Shown piece by piece: positions 14,104 to 23,621 of a stretch of 54,739 nt of DNA. A model generated the notes under the pieces. The model had not been told where the DNA came from. It saw only the letters and a list, made by a program, of their open reading frames with translations, and did not search any database. The stretch is from an archaeon GW2011_AR15. GTDB taxonomy: Archaea > Nanobdellota > Nanobdellia > Woesearchaeales > GW2011-AR15. Every line of letters starts with the position of its first letter. Within the stretch, counting starts at the first letter, position 1. The DNA lies in assembly GCA_000830295.1 (NCBI GenBank), contig CP010425.1:1102952-1157690 (forward strand), in the 5' to 3' direction. The position numbers were made by a program, and so were the translations under genes.

Positions 14104-14436
14104 ATGAAAGGAAAACCACTATTGCCTACATTAAGGATAAAAAAAAGATATGTCGTGTATGAGGTTGTCTCAGAGCAGGCTATAGACTCAAGGGAGGCTG
14201 TAAAGGCCATCATAGAGTCATATGCAAAGTGCTTCGGCACATTCGGGCTTGCTGAAGCAGGAATACTCGACACAAGGATATATGCGGGCAGCAGGGGAAT
14301 GCTCAAGATAAACCACAGATACGTAGATAACCTGAGGGCAGCAATGGCCATGATAAAAACAATAAACACCCAAAAAGTCATCATAAGGACCGCAGCTGTC
14401 TCGGGAATACTAAGAAAAGCAAAATTAAAGTTATAA
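14104..14436 (+). CDS. rnp2: RNase P protein component 2 (Pop5)
   Basis: 110 aa from ATG 14104 (an in-frame GTG at 14095 would add three residues). The start MKGKPLLPTLRIKKRYVVYEV matches the Pop5/Rnp2 N-terminus, followed by a ferredoxin-like alpha/beta domain ending in RTAAVSGILRKAKLKL. Rnp2 pairs with Rpp30 to activate archaeal RNase P for 5' tRNA maturation. It heads the proteasome-exosome operon, 12 bp before psmA, with a TATA box at about 14029-14038. Confidence 0.9.
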   Translation: MKGKPLLPTLRIKKRYVVYEVVSEQAIDSREAVKAIIESYAKCFGTFGLAEAGILDTRIYAGSRGMLKINHRYVDNLRAAMAMIKTINTQKVIIRTAAVSGILRKAKLKL

Positions 14437-14448
14437 GGAGGTCACAAA

Positions 14449-15165
14449 ATGCAACCACTACAGCACCAGATGATGGGTTATGATAGGGCAATTACAATGT
14501 TCTCTCCTGACGGGAGGTTATTGCAGGTAGAATATGCAAAGAAAACAGTAAGGCAGGGCAGCACTGCAATCGGAATAGTCTGCACTGACGGAATAATCCT
14601 TGTCACTGACAAGAGGATTGTCGACAAATTGATAGTCCCTGAGTCCGTCGAGAAGATATGGAAAATAGACGAGCACATAGGCGTCACAGCCTCAGGAATA
14701 ATAAGCGACGGCAGGGTGCTTATAGAAAGGGCGCAGGTATTGGCGCAGCAGCACAAGGTGACATACGACTCACCTATTGATATAATATCCATTGTAAAGG
14801 ATGTCGCAAACCTGAAGCAGTGGACAACGCAGTCAGGAGGGTACAGGCCTTTCGGCGTCTCACTGCTGATAGCAGGCGTTGACAACGGCACTCCGAAATT
14901 ATACGAGACAGACCCGACAGGAATATATTTCCAGTACAAGGCAACTGTGATAGGGGAAGGCGAGCCACAGGTCGAGGAAGTGCTTTACAAGGAATACAAG
15001 GAAAGCATGAACATGGAAGACGGCTTCAGGCTGGCAATGAGATGCCTCAAGAAAGCCCTTGACAAGAATTTTGACACTGAAAGGGTGGATGCGGCATTTA
15101 TTTCCCTGAAGGACCAGAAATTCACAAAGGTGAAAAAGGAGAAACTTCTTGCATACGCAAAATGA
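14449..15165 (+). CDS. psmA: Proteasome subunit alpha
   Basis: 238 aa with the archaeal alpha-subunit N-terminus (GYDRAITMFSPDGRLLQVEYA), which forms the gate and the Gly-Arg-Leu-x-Gln-Val-Glu-Tyr signature. Then come GSTAIGIVCTDG and the PFGVSLLIAGVD strand, and the C-terminus is lysine-rich. It forms the outer rings of the 20S core and docks PAN or Cdc48. A good Shine-Dalgarno (GGAGGT) lies 6-12 bases upstream. Its 3' end overlaps the SBDS start by 4 bp. Length is typical. Confidence 0.97.
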   Translation: MQPLQHQMMGYDRAITMFSPDGRLLQVEYAKKTVRQGSTAIGIVCTDGIILVTDKRIVDKLIVPESVEKIWKIDEHIGVTASGIISDGRVLIERAQVLAQQHKVTYDSPIDIISIVKDVANLKQWTTQSGGYRPFGVSLLIAGVDNGTPKLYETDPTGIYFQYKATVIGEGEPQVEEVLYKEYKESMNMEDGFRLAMRCLKKALDKNFDTERVDAAFISLKDQKFTKVKKEKLLAYAK

Positions 15166-15875
15166 AGCCGACAGGTGTAATAGAAAAGGAAAGGATATCC
15201 CTCAACCTAGCCAAGCTGAAAAAGGGCGGGGAGCACTTCGAGGTAATCATAGACCCTGACAAGATTGTGCTTTACAGGAGCAAAAAGGCAGCTGCCAGGG
15301 AAGTCCTTATGTATGAAAAGATTTTCTCAGACGCAAAAAAAGGCTTTGAGGCTTCTTCTGAGCTTATCGGGAATGTGTTCGGCACAAATGACATACTGAA
15401 AGTGGCCGAGACAATCCTGAATGAGGGCGAAATACAGTTCACCCAGGAATACAGGGACAATAAGAGGAAGGAAAAGCTGAACAGAATAATAGACATGATC
15501 ACAAGGAACGCGCTTGACCCTGTTTCAGGCCTGCCGCATCCGAGGACAAGGATAGTGGCTGCAATGGAAGAGGCAAAAGTGAGGATTGATGATTTTAAGA
15601 GCGCTGAAGACCAGATAAACGATATAGTATCAAAGCTGAAGCCCATAATCCCGATAAAAATAGGGATGAAGGAGATACATGTGAGGATTCCCACACAGTA
15701 TGCGGGGAAATCATATTCAACTGTAGAGAAATTCGGCAGGATACTTAACGACAGCTGGCTTACGGACGGCTCATGGGCGTGCACTGTCGAGATTCCGGCA
15801 GGGCTGCAGAACGATTTTTTCGACGCCTTAAACAAGCTGACACACGGGTCAGTAGAATCAAAAATTTTGAAATAA
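15162..15875 (+). CDS. SBDS homologue, ribosome maturation protein Sdo1
   Basis: 237 aa. The N-terminal FYSH domain contains RISLNLAKLKKGGEHFEVIIDPDK and SELIGNVFGTNDILKVAETIL. A helical domain II includes GEIQFT and the NALDPVSGLPHP turn, and a ferredoxin-like domain III ends it. In archaea and eukaryotes SBDS, with EF-2 family GTPases, removes aIF6 from new large subunits. The ATGA overlap with psmA marks translational coupling. Its place between psmA and rrp4 is the conserved archaeal order. Confidence 0.95.
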   Translation: MKPTGVIEKERISLNLAKLKKGGEHFEVIIDPDKIVLYRSKKAAAREVLMYEKIFSDAKKGFEASSELIGNVFGTNDILKVAETILNEGEIQFTQEYRDNKRKEKLNRIIDMITRNALDPVSGLPHPRTRIVAAMEEAKVRIDDFKSAEDQINDIVSKLKPIIPIKIGMKEIHVRIPTQYAGKSYSTVEKFGRILNDSWLTDGSWACTVEIPAGLQNDFFDALNKLTHGSVESKILK

Positions 15876-15891
15876 ACGGTGAAACAAAAAA

Positions 15892-16632
15892 ATGGATAAA
15901 ACAAACTTAAAAATAAATGATAAAGATGTTGTTGTTCCCGGTGAGATACTGGCAGAAGGAATGGATTACCTGCCGAGCCAGGGGACATACAGGAAGGATA
16001 ACCATGTTATCGCTTCAATGCTGGGACTGGCAAGGATAGAGGGGAAAGTCATAAAGATAATCCCTCTCTCAGGAAACTATCTCCCCAAAAGAGGGGACGT
16101 GATAGTGGGAAAAGTGGCTGACATTAATTTCAGCGGATGGTCTGTTGAGACAAACTCCGCATATGCAGCAATGCTTTCCATGAAAGACGCAACCTCTGAC
16201 TACATAAGGAGGGGGGAAGACCTTACAAAGTACTTCAATATAGGCGACTATATTGTCACAAAGATATACAACGTGACAAGCCAGAACCTGATTGACCTTA
16301 CAATGAAAGGCCCCGGGCTGAGGAAGCTTACAACAGGAAGGATAATGAAAGTCGCCTCACCAAAAGTCCCAAGGATAATCGGGAAGCAGGGCTCAATGGT
16401 GAGCATGATAAAGAAAGCAACAAACTGCAATATAATTGTCGGGCAGAACGGCGTAGTCTGGATAAAGGGATTGAACCCTGAGGACGAGCTTATAACTGTC
16501 GAGACAATAAAGAAGATAGAAGACGAAAGCCATGTCTCCGGGCTTACAGGAATCATACAGAAATTCCTGGAAAGCAAGGGCCGGAAGGCAGTTTTGGAAA
16601 CAGTAACAGAAGAAACTACAGGTGAGGCTTAA
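15892..16632 (+). CDS. rrp4: Exosome RNA-binding subunit Rrp4
   Basis: 246 aa with the N-terminal Rrp4 motif (VVPGEILAEGMDYLPSQGTY), an S1 domain (about residues 70-145, KRGDVIVGKVADINFSGWSV), and a KH domain carrying the variant GKQGSM loop (PRIIGKQGSMVSMIKKATNC). It caps the Rrp41-Rrp42 hexamer and guides RNA into the pore. A GGTGA ribosome-binding site lies about 10 bases upstream. Its stop overlaps the Rrp41 start codon by one base. Confidence 0.96.
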   Translation: MDKTNLKINDKDVVVPGEILAEGMDYLPSQGTYRKDNHVIASMLGLARIEGKVIKIIPLSGNYLPKRGDVIVGKVADINFSGWSVETNSAYAAMLSMKDATSDYIRRGEDLTKYFNIGDYIVTKIYNVTSQNLIDLTMKGPGLRKLTTGRIMKVASPKVPRIIGKQGSMVSMIKKATNCNIIVGQNGVVWIKGLNPEDELITVETIKKIEDESHVSGLTGIIQKFLESKGRKAVLETVTEETTGEA

Positions 16633-17342
16633 TGGTTTACAAGAAAAGACTTGACGGAAGGAAATTTGACGAGCTAAGGGAAATAGAAGCAAAAGTCGGC
16701 GTGATACAGAACGCCACAGGCTCAGCATATTTCAGGATTGGAAAGACTGTTGCATACGCAGCTGTTTACGGCCCAAGGGAACTCTATCCGAGATTCATGC
16801 AGGACCCTAAAAAAGGGCTGCTGAGATGCAACTACAACATGCTTCCCTTCTCAGGCTCAGGCGAAAGAGTAAGGCCGGGTCCGAGCAGGAGAAGCAGGGA
16901 AATCTCGCTGGTGACAGACAAGGCATTGCTGCCTGTTGTTGACCTTGAGCAGTTCCCGAACTCTGTAGTGGATGTTTTCATAGAGCTTCCGCAGACAGAC
17001 GCAGGCTCAAGATGTGCAGGCATATGCGCAGCCTCAATGGCTCTTGCTGACGCAGGCATAATAATGAAGGACCTTGTAGGAGCTGTCAGCGCAGGGGTAG
17101 TGGACGGCCAGGTAGTGCTGGACCTGAACTATGACGAAGAAGCTTACGAGGAAGGGGATGTCGCAGACATACCTGTCGCATACATACCAAGCCTTGACAA
17201 GTTCTCGCTGCTGCAGATGGACGGCAAGGTAAAAAAAGAAGACCTTGTAAAAGCCCTTGAGATGGCAAAAAAGGGTGCCATGCATATCATAGAAGTGCAG
17301 AAGAAAGCGCTTAAATCAAAATTTGAGGTTAGCAGAAAATGA
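16632..17342 (+). CDS. rrp41: Exosome catalytic subunit Rrp41
   Basis: 236 aa RNase PH fold. The start MVYKKRLDGRKFDELREIEAK, the RNA-binding RRSREISLVTDKAL block and the catalytic-side PQTDAGSRCAGICAASMALADAG segment are all present, with DLNYDEEAYEEGDV supplying the acidic catalytic residues. It phosphorolytically degrades RNA 3' ends in the hexamer with Rrp42. A 1-bp overlap with rrp4 and a 4-bp overlap with rrp42 show co-translation. Confidence 0.97.
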   Translation: MVYKKRLDGRKFDELREIEAKVGVIQNATGSAYFRIGKTVAYAAVYGPRELYPRFMQDPKKGLLRCNYNMLPFSGSGERVRPGPSRRSREISLVTDKALLPVVDLEQFPNSVVDVFIELPQTDAGSRCAGICAASMALADAGIIMKDLVGAVSAGVVDGQVVLDLNYDEEAYEEGDVADIPVAYIPSLDKFSLLQMDGKVKKEDLVKALEMAKKGAMHIIEVQKKALKSKFEVSRK

Positions 17343-18112
17343 ACAAAGAAAAACAAGATCACGTCCTGAATTACCTTAACAAGAATGTGAGGTATGACGG
17401 AAGAAAAAAAGACGAGTACAGGAAAATCACAGTTGAAACCGGGATAGCTGCAACAGCAGAAGGCTCTGCAAAAGTAACAATTGGTGAGACTGTTGTGCTG
17501 GCAGGAGTCAAGTTTGAAGTCGGCGCCCCATATCCGGATCAGCTGGACAAGGGGACAATGATGGTGAACGCCGAGCTGCTTCCGATGAGCAACCCCAGGT
17601 TCGAATCAGGCCCTCCGAACATTGAATCAATAGAGCTTGCCCGTGTCGTTGACAGGGGAATAAGGGAGTCAAATGCAATCGACTACAAAAAGCTCTGCAT
17701 AAAAGAAGGGGAGCTTGTATGGACTGTCATAGTTGACATAACCCCTCTGAATGCTGACGGCAATCTTTTTGACGCATCTGCGCTTGCAGTGCTGCTTGCG
17801 ATAAAAGACGCAAAAATGCCGAAGCTGAAGGACAACAAGATAGATTACAAGTCAAAGACAGACCAGAAAGTCCCTATGCTTGAGGAACCCATATCAGTAA
17901 CAGTTCTCAAAATAGGAAACCATTATATTGTGGACCCTGTTTCTGATGAGGAAGATGTCCTTGATGCAAGGCTGACAGTTGCCCTTACAAAGGACAACAC
18001 AATCTGCGCCCTGCAGAAAGGCGGCGAGCAGCCTCTTTCAGAAAAGGAGATTGAGGAGATGGTTGACCTTGCTGTCAGGAAATCCAAAGAGCTGAGAGGA
18101 TACTTAAGGTGA
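17339..18112 (+). CDS. rrp42: Exosome subunit Rrp42
   Basis: 257 aa, the inactive RNase PH-type partner of Rrp41. It has [15 protein letters not shown] near the start, [35 protein letters not shown], and the [19 protein letters not shown] block. It lacks the Rrp41 catalytic acidic set, as expected, and supplies RNA-binding arginines. The start overlaps the rrp41 stop as ATGA. Length is typical. Confidence 0.96.
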   Translation: MNKEKQDHVLNYLNKNVRYDGRKKDEYRKITVETGIAATAEGSAKVTIGETVVLAGVKFEVGAPYPDQLDKGTMMVNAELLPMSNPRFESGPPNIESIELARVVDRGIRESNAIDYKKLCIKEGELVWTVIVDITPLNADGNLFDASALAVLLAIKDAKMPKLKDNKIDYKSKTDQKVPMLEEPISVTVLKIGNHYIVDPVSDEEDVLDARLTVALTKDNTICALQKGGEQPLSEKEIEEMVDLAVRKSKELRGYLR

Positions 18113-18117
18113 AGGCA

Positions 18118-18348
18118 ATGGCAGAAGAGGAAATGAATTACACAAAATACGAAAGAGCCAGGATGATCGGCGCAAGGGCACTGCAGCTTGCAATGGGGGC
18201 CCCTTTCATGATAAAGCTTTCAAAAAAAGAGATTGAAGACATGAAATACAATCCCATCAAGATAGCAACGCTCGAGTTCGAGAAAAAACTTATTCCTATA
18301 GCTATCAGAAGGCCTTTGCCTGACACAAGAAGGAAAGCAGAAGCTTAG
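18118..18348 (+). CDS. rpoK: DNA-directed RNA polymerase subunit K
   Basis: 76 aa from ATG 18118 (a GTG at 18109 overlapping the rrp42 stop is an alternative). The archaeal RpoK/Rpb6 core is clear: [21 protein letters not shown], then [25 protein letters not shown]. RpoK clamps the largest subunit during assembly. In many archaea the exosome operon continues with L37Ae and RpoP; here RpoK takes that place. It is convergent with the large minus-strand operon; only 22 bp separate them. Confidence 0.93.
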   Translation: MAEEEMNYTKYERARMIGARALQLAMGAPFMIKLSKKEIEDMKYNPIKIATLEFEKKLIPIAIRRPLPDTRRKAEA

Positions 18349-18370
18349 ATTTCTGGTTTATTTTTCTGGT

Positions 18371-20962
18371 TTATTTTTCTGTTTTATTTTCTGTTTTGGT
18401 GTTTTCGCTTACAGCATAATTAAGCATCTGCATTGACAGGTTGTCGAGGAATGTCGTTTTCCTGGACACCGCCAGAGTAAATTCTTTAATATCAAGTATT
18501 GACGAGAGAGCATCGTATGCCGGGAACTTATCGCCGTTATTAAACATGTAAAGCATATCTTCAAAGCTGTTGTGCCTGACATTCAGCAGGACTTTTGCAT
18601 TATCTGTGCCGGGTTCTGTCTTGTATACAAAAAGCGGCTCTCCCCTGCCAAGAAGTGAGGTCTCTTTGCCGAGATAATACCCCATATTGTAGATTGCCAG
18701 CATTGTATTATCCCTATCCCTCCTGTCGTGGCCATAAGCAGGACTGCTGTGCTTCATAACCTCATATTCAATGCTGCCCTTATCATAATAGCCAAAGCAT
18801 TTGATTATTTCGTCCCTGATAAAGTCTTTCAGCTTAGCTATACCCGGGTATGTTGTTTCATCCGGGGTGTATTCTATTACAGTCGGGAACCGGGGCACGC
18901 CCTGTCTTTTGCCATTGCTCTGGTCCATTTTGCTTTTTATTGTTTCCCCTACCCTTGCTATGCCATATATTGCCGCGCCTCCGACAGCCAGAGGAACCCC
19001 TATAGCCAGCACACCTGCCCCGACTGTCATGATTGTCACTACTCCTGTGCCTATCAGAAAAGTCCCTCCAACCACAATTCCTGCGCCTCTTGCAACTCCT
19101 TTTACAGCATGCCCTGCTGCATATGCAGCATCCCTAGCTGCCCGGGTAGTCGCAGGTATTGTCCTTCTGAGTATTTCCATATCATAGTTCTTCATTTTGG
19201 TTGGTTTTGCGCTTTTTACAAGGTCTACAAGACCTCTGTCAAGCGGGTTCACCCTGATTATATTGCTCTTCTCCATCTGCGATATAAAAGGCGTCCATAT
19301 GCTGTTAACCATGTAGCCGAATCTCGGGTTGTCAAGAAGAGAGACAAAATCCTCGAGCGTGATATTTTTGCTGTTTACATTGCTGAACATTACTGTTTTT
19401 GATATCCTGTCATACACTCCTGCTATTGTATCTTCGTTCTTGTATTCCCTGTTCTTTCCGTATGTGTGGTAAATCTTGGCAAAGTCAACAAGGTATTTCA
19501 GCGCGGCATTCTTTTCTGACATGCCCCCTTTTTTCATAAAATCAGGGAGCTGCACTACAAAATCCAGGTATTCCTTCTGGAGCTTTCTTATTATCCTGTT
19601 GTAAAGCGGGCTGGACTCGTTTACCTTATCCCAGAGCCATCTGGTTACTTCAAGCTCTGGTGCTTCTATGGAAGCCTCTACCCCAAGCATTGAACCGGTG
19701 AACAGGTTCCTGTCAACCTTGTCTATGTAAACTCCCTCTTTCAGGAACTCCATGTTTCCTGTGAAAGAATGGCGCCGAGGCCTGAGAGGCATGCCGAAGA
19801 AGCCATGGAAATCCTTATCTTCTATCTCTGCCATGTAAAGATATCTCCCCTTCAGCCCTGGCTTTCTTTTTGGTGCCTCTATCCTTGCTTTGGCCTGCAA
19901 TTCTTTACTGAATTCTTCACTGTAATCAACAAGCTTATCTCTGCTTCCGAGCAGCATCTGGATAGCGGCCGCTTCTTTCTGGCCAATAACAAGTGTAATG
20001 CCTCCGTCCAGACACTCATGCTTTTCTGCTTCAGATGTCGGGACATAGCGCACTTTCCTGTTTTTTATTGCATCTTCCAGCGATACTGCTTTTCCTGCAG
20101 TTGACATGAAAAACTTTGCCTCAAAGAAACTGTCACGGTCTGCGCCGAAAGTTTTTTCCTCGTAATCAAAATCATCATCTTTCTCCGGCCTATAGTGCGC
20201 CAGTGCCGAAATTATCCTTGGCCTCAGGTATTTCACATGCGCCCTTTCATTGTGGTCATACTTAGATGCCGCTTTTGCCAGGAATTTCGCAACTGCCTGG
20301 TCTGCTATGGTCTGTTTAATATGCTTTTCCTTGCCGTTGTCCAGGCCTGTAAATTTCTCATCGTATATCTGGTATTTTGTATTCATGACTATCTCCGTGG
20401 CCGGCAGGAGTGAGTAGTCCCTTATGGTATCAAGATAACGGTCATGGTAGAGCACTGTTATATCTGAGCGGATTTCACTTTTCTCATCCATATTGAGTAC
20501 ATAGTCTGAATAGAAGGTCCCGTAGCTGCTGTAGTATACAGAATTCATAATCGGTGTTTTCGGAACATAAAAATCAAACTGGTATCCTGAAAGTGAAACC
20601 GAGTCCTTAATCAGTATGTTCTTCTCTTTAAACTTAAATTCAGGAGTGTCTTCAAGGAATCTCTGCCTGTAGACAGATGTCTGAAGGTCCTTGTTGACTT
20701 CATTAAGGTGCTGTATAGGGAATCCTTTGATTCCCTTCAGCTGTTGCAGAAGCTCCAGGAGCTCTCCATTCCCGATATATACTGCATCCGGTGCAATTTT
20801 CAGCGCCTTTGAGCCGATGAATCTCCTGTCTGTAACATACTCTATCTCCCCTCCCGTCCGGCCTGCAAGTTTTACAAGCTCTTCAAGGTCAAGTGCTGTA
20901 CCGTCCAGCTTCTTCACTCCCTCAATCTTCATGAGTTGAGATATCAATTGCTTGTCATTCAT
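18371..20962 (-). CDS. Large uncharacterised protein with glycine-rich hydrophobic hairpin, 863 aa
   Basis: Unrecognised, the last gene of the five-gene operon. Residues 1-640 are soluble mixed alpha/beta. Around residues 635-700 there is an Ala/Gly-rich run (AGHAVKGVARGAGIVVGG, then GTGVVTIMTVGAGVLAIG and a third hydrophobic segment). It could form a membrane-inserted or pore-like hairpin, flanked by KSKMDQSNGKRQG. The C-terminal 160 residues are again soluble, ending in a Lys/Thr/Glu repeat encoded by a 13-bp near-tandem repeat at 18356-18405. Its start overlaps the upstream gene by 4 bp (ATGA). The hairpin suggests an effector or membrane anchor for the GHKL partners, which is inference. 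Confidence 0.7.
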   Translation of the reverse strand: MNDKQLISQLMKIEGVKKLDGTALDLEELVKLAGRTGGEIEYVTDRRFIGSKALKIAPDAVYIGNGELLELLQQLKGIKGFPIQHLNEVNKDLQTSVYRQRFLEDTPEFKFKEKNILIKDSVSLSGYQFDFYVPKTPIMNSVYYSSYGTFYSDYVLNMDEKSEIRSDITVLYHDRYLDTIRDYSLLPATEIVMNTKYQIYDEKFTGLDNGKEKHIKQTIADQAVAKFLAKAASKYDHNERAHVKYLRPRIISALAHYRPEKDDDFDYEEKTFGADRDSFFEAKFFMSTAGKAVSLEDAIKNRKVRYVPTSEAEKHECLDGGITLVIGQKEAAAIQMLLGSRDKLVDYSEEFSKELQAKARIEAPKRKPGLKGRYLYMAEIEDKDFHGFFGMPLRPRRHSFTGNMEFLKEGVYIDKVDRNLFTGSMLGVEASIEAPELEVTRWLWDKVNESSPLYNRIIRKLQKEYLDFVVQLPDFMKKGGMSEKNAALKYLVDFAKIYHTYGKNREYKNEDTIAGVYDRISKTVMFSNVNSKNITLEDFVSLLDNPRFGYMVNSIWTPFISQMEKSNIIRVNPLDRGLVDLVKSAKPTKMKNYDMEILRRTIPATTRAARDAAYAAGHAVKGVARGAGIVVGGTFLIGTGVVTIMTVGAGVLAIGVPLAVGGAAIYGIARVGETIKSKMDQSNGKRQGVPRFPTVIEYTPDETTYPGIAKLKDFIRDEIIKCFGYYDKGSIEYEVMKHSSPAYGHDRRDRDNTMLAIYNMGYYLGKETSLLGRGEPLFVYKTEPGTDNAKVLLNVRHNSFEDMLYMFNNGDKFPAYDALSSILDIKEFTLAVSRKTTFLDNLSMQMLNYAVSENTKTENKTEK

Positions 20963-23619
20963 CTGCTTCCACCGCCGAAAAAAGAAAATTTCCCCATTTT
21001 TGTGTAATTATATATCAGGAAGTTGGTCATGTTCTGGTTATTTGTGCGCAGCTGAAAGAAGTTTATGAGGGGGTTCCCCACATATGTGCTGCAGAGCTGA
21101 TTGAAGTATCCGACTGCCTCTTCACTGATTTTCTCGAGAAGGACAGAATATTCCGGGTTTCCCGAATCGATTTTCGCACCAGAGTATTCATCATCAAATA
21201 TCATAGGCAGGTCAGGGGATTCAACAACAATTTCAAATCCTGAAACTGGCAGCTCTATAGTGGTTTCAGATACCTTTCTGTTATAATGCTTGAACTGGAC
21301 TGTGTTTTTGCCGAATCTTTCAACGTCCCTTGAAATGCTCATAGACAGGTCGTATTGCGAGCCATCTATATCAAGGCTGACATTTTTGCCTGGGTTGTAT
21401 GGGCTTCTCCAGAATGAATAGTATTCCGGCTTTCTTTCTTCAAATCTTCTTCTGGGGGTGTAATCATGCGGCGCCACTTCATATCCCATCTCCCCAAGCA
21501 TGTCTGCGCAGAACTGCACTATCTTAGTGCCCTCATTCATCAGGACAATCCTGTTCGACATGGTCTCATAGGTCTCATCTTTCCCAACCCAGCTGTCATA
21601 GAACAGCAGGCCCCTGTCCCTCTTCGGAGAATCCTCTATGTCCTTTGCCAGCTTATTTATTGAAACCTTATCCTCACTTGTTGTTTTGAATATAGGAAAT
21701 TCCCGGAATGAAGTGATAAGTTCTTCTCCTGAATTCCTGAATGATTCAGGGCTGTTTATTATGAAATCCCTGATCATGGCTTCCATTCTTTCGAAATCTG
21801 TCTTCTCTGAATCCCTGCTCCTTTCTGTGCTGTATGTCGGCTTGCTCTTTACTTTGAGGAAGGCATTTACATACAGCTCAGCTGCTGCCTTCTTCAGGTC
21901 AGCCATGAAATTCTCATTTTCCTTCTCTCCAGGCACAAGGTCTGTCATGGCATCTATAAGCCTCAGCTCGTCATTGTTAACTATACCGTAGAAAGGCAGG
22001 TCAAGTATCTCAGAAAATTTTATTTTCTTCACTTCACGGCCGTCATTAAGAATAGTTACCAGTCCATTTGCGGATTTGTTGACAGGTATTGCAAGTTCTC
22101 CTCTTGTCCTGCCATAGTCGAAGGATATCTTAAAGAACTGGTTCTTATCATAGTATGGCAGGATCGGGCTGAGCCTGATCTGCCTTTCAAACTGGTAAGC
22201 GCTGTATTCTACTGCAAGCGAATTTGTCAGATTGATAAACTCTACTTTTTTTTTTGCCTCTTTAAATCTCTTCTCAATAAGGGCCATGACTACATCTTCC
22301 TTGCCTGAAAACGGCAGGTATTCTGCAAGCAGTTGCTCTCCTGTTGAGATAATTGAGAAAATATTTTTTATAGACCTGTGGAACAGTTCTTTTGACTTAT
22401 CATACTCTCCTCTCACTGCCTGCAGTTCCGGGATGTACACTAGTGGAATTCCTTCTTTCGGGAAGGGGAATGCTTCAGTTGTGTAGTATACTCTGGCTGT
22501 CTTGCTGCCTTTATTTTTCAGCAAAGCCTTGACAAGGCCTTCGTATGAATATGCATCCTTTCCTGTATGGTCCTGGAACAGCGGTGCAGAAAGCAGCGCT
22601 TTTATGGCTTTTTCCGAGATATGCTCTGTCTGGAACCCAAACATATTGCTGTATAAGACGCTGAATCCTGCTATCCTTGCTATCTCCTTTTTTTGTTTCT
22701 CGTATGCCATGTCCCCTTTTGTCGGCTTCTTGTATTTGGACATGCTCCCTATATCGCTGAAATTCTTCCCAAGCTCAGCAAGGAATTCATCCACGTAGCC
22801 CCTTATAGCCATCCTCTCCTTATAAAAAGAGCCGGAGATGACTTTGCCGCTGATATCCTTTTCAAGATCGTCAAAAGCAGCCATGCCTGACAGTGTTACC
22901 CCCGGGGCTACCTCAACAGCCGTGCTTGAGACTTTCTTTCCGAAATTCGTTATATCTATCCTGTGCTTTTCTGCGGGGTTCTCGAGTGCCAGTATTCCCT
23001 CAAGCCCGTCTGCAGAAAACCTGTGCTGGAAGCTTGAATGGGGAAAATTAAACCCGACTGAGATGTCCTTTACATTGTTGTATTTTACTGGAATAGGTGA
23101 ATACAGCTGGTCTTTTATTGCTTTGTATATAGGCCTGCGCTGCTCCGGGAGGACGCCCCTTGAAAGGTCATTCGAGAAGTATATCAATGTCGTTTCTTTC
23201 TTTTTTGGCCTGATGGTTTTTACAGCCAGGTCTTCGGCCTCTTTGCCTGCATCAAGGTTCGCTGCAAAGTGCTTTCCATTCCAGTGCGTATAGACATTCA
23301 TGTTTTCTGCCCCGCCTATACCTATTATTCCTGCCACAGTTTTCTGGAATGCGTTGGAAACATTGAACAGCTCCTCCTCTGAGCCGTATATCCTGAACGG
23401 GTCTTCTATAATCTCCGGAGGTATCCCCTTCCCGTCAAATTCAATTCTCGTGGAAAATACGCTTTCGGAGATATTGAAGAAACTCGCATTATTCCTGACT
23501 GCAATCTCATATAGGGAAAAAATAGATTCTGTCCATTCTGAAAGCGTTTCTTTAAGCAGCTTCCTTCTCCTTGCTGCTTCATCAATCCCTATTTTAAGCG
23601 TGCCGATTGCCTTTGACAT
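20959..23619 (-). CDS. Large protein with divergent GHKL (Hsp90-like) ATP-binding fold, 886 aa
   Basis: The N-terminal 150 residues follow the GHKL plan in weakened form. A helix SLYEIAVRNNASF takes the place of the N-box (Glu38, Asn43, no DA pair). FDGKGIPPEI (62-70) replaces the DxGxG loop, and AGIIGIGG (96-103) keeps the GxxGxG lid motif. KETTLIYF near residue 141 fits the distal Thr strand. ATP binding is therefore doubtful without a test. The remaining 700 residues match no family I recognise and contain no membrane span. It is encoded 2 bp after the canonical GHKL gene, so the two probably form a complex. Confidence 0.7.
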   Translation of the reverse strand: MSKAIGTLKIGIDEAARRRKLLKETLSEWTESIFSLYEIAVRNNASFFNISESVFSTRIEFDGKGIPPEIIEDPFRIYGSEEELFNVSNAFQKTVAGIIGIGGAENMNVYTHWNGKHFAANLDAGKEAEDLAVKTIRPKKKETTLIYFSNDLSRGVLPEQRRPIYKAIKDQLYSPIPVKYNNVKDISVGFNFPHSSFQHRFSADGLEGILALENPAEKHRIDITNFGKKVSSTAVEVAPGVTLSGMAAFDDLEKDISGKVISGSFYKERMAIRGYVDEFLAELGKNFSDIGSMSKYKKPTKGDMAYEKQKKEIARIAGFSVLYSNMFGFQTEHISEKAIKALLSAPLFQDHTGKDAYSYEGLVKALLKNKGSKTARVYYTTEAFPFPKEGIPLVYIPELQAVRGEYDKSKELFHRSIKNIFSIISTGEQLLAEYLPFSGKEDVVMALIEKRFKEAKKKVEFINLTNSLAVEYSAYQFERQIRLSPILPYYDKNQFFKISFDYGRTRGELAIPVNKSANGLVTILNDGREVKKIKFSEILDLPFYGIVNNDELRLIDAMTDLVPGEKENENFMADLKKAAAELYVNAFLKVKSKPTYSTERSRDSEKTDFERMEAMIRDFIINSPESFRNSGEELITSFREFPIFKTTSEDKVSINKLAKDIEDSPKRDRGLLFYDSWVGKDETYETMSNRIVLMNEGTKIVQFCADMLGEMGYEVAPHDYTPRRRFEERKPEYYSFWRSPYNPGKNVSLDIDGSQYDLSMSISRDVERFGKNTVQFKHYNRKVSETTIELPVSGFEIVVESPDLPMIFDDEYSGAKIDSGNPEYSVLLEKISEEAVGYFNQLCSTYVGNPLINFFQLRTNNQNMTNFLIYNYTKMGKFSFFGGGSR

Positions 23620-23621
23620 TT

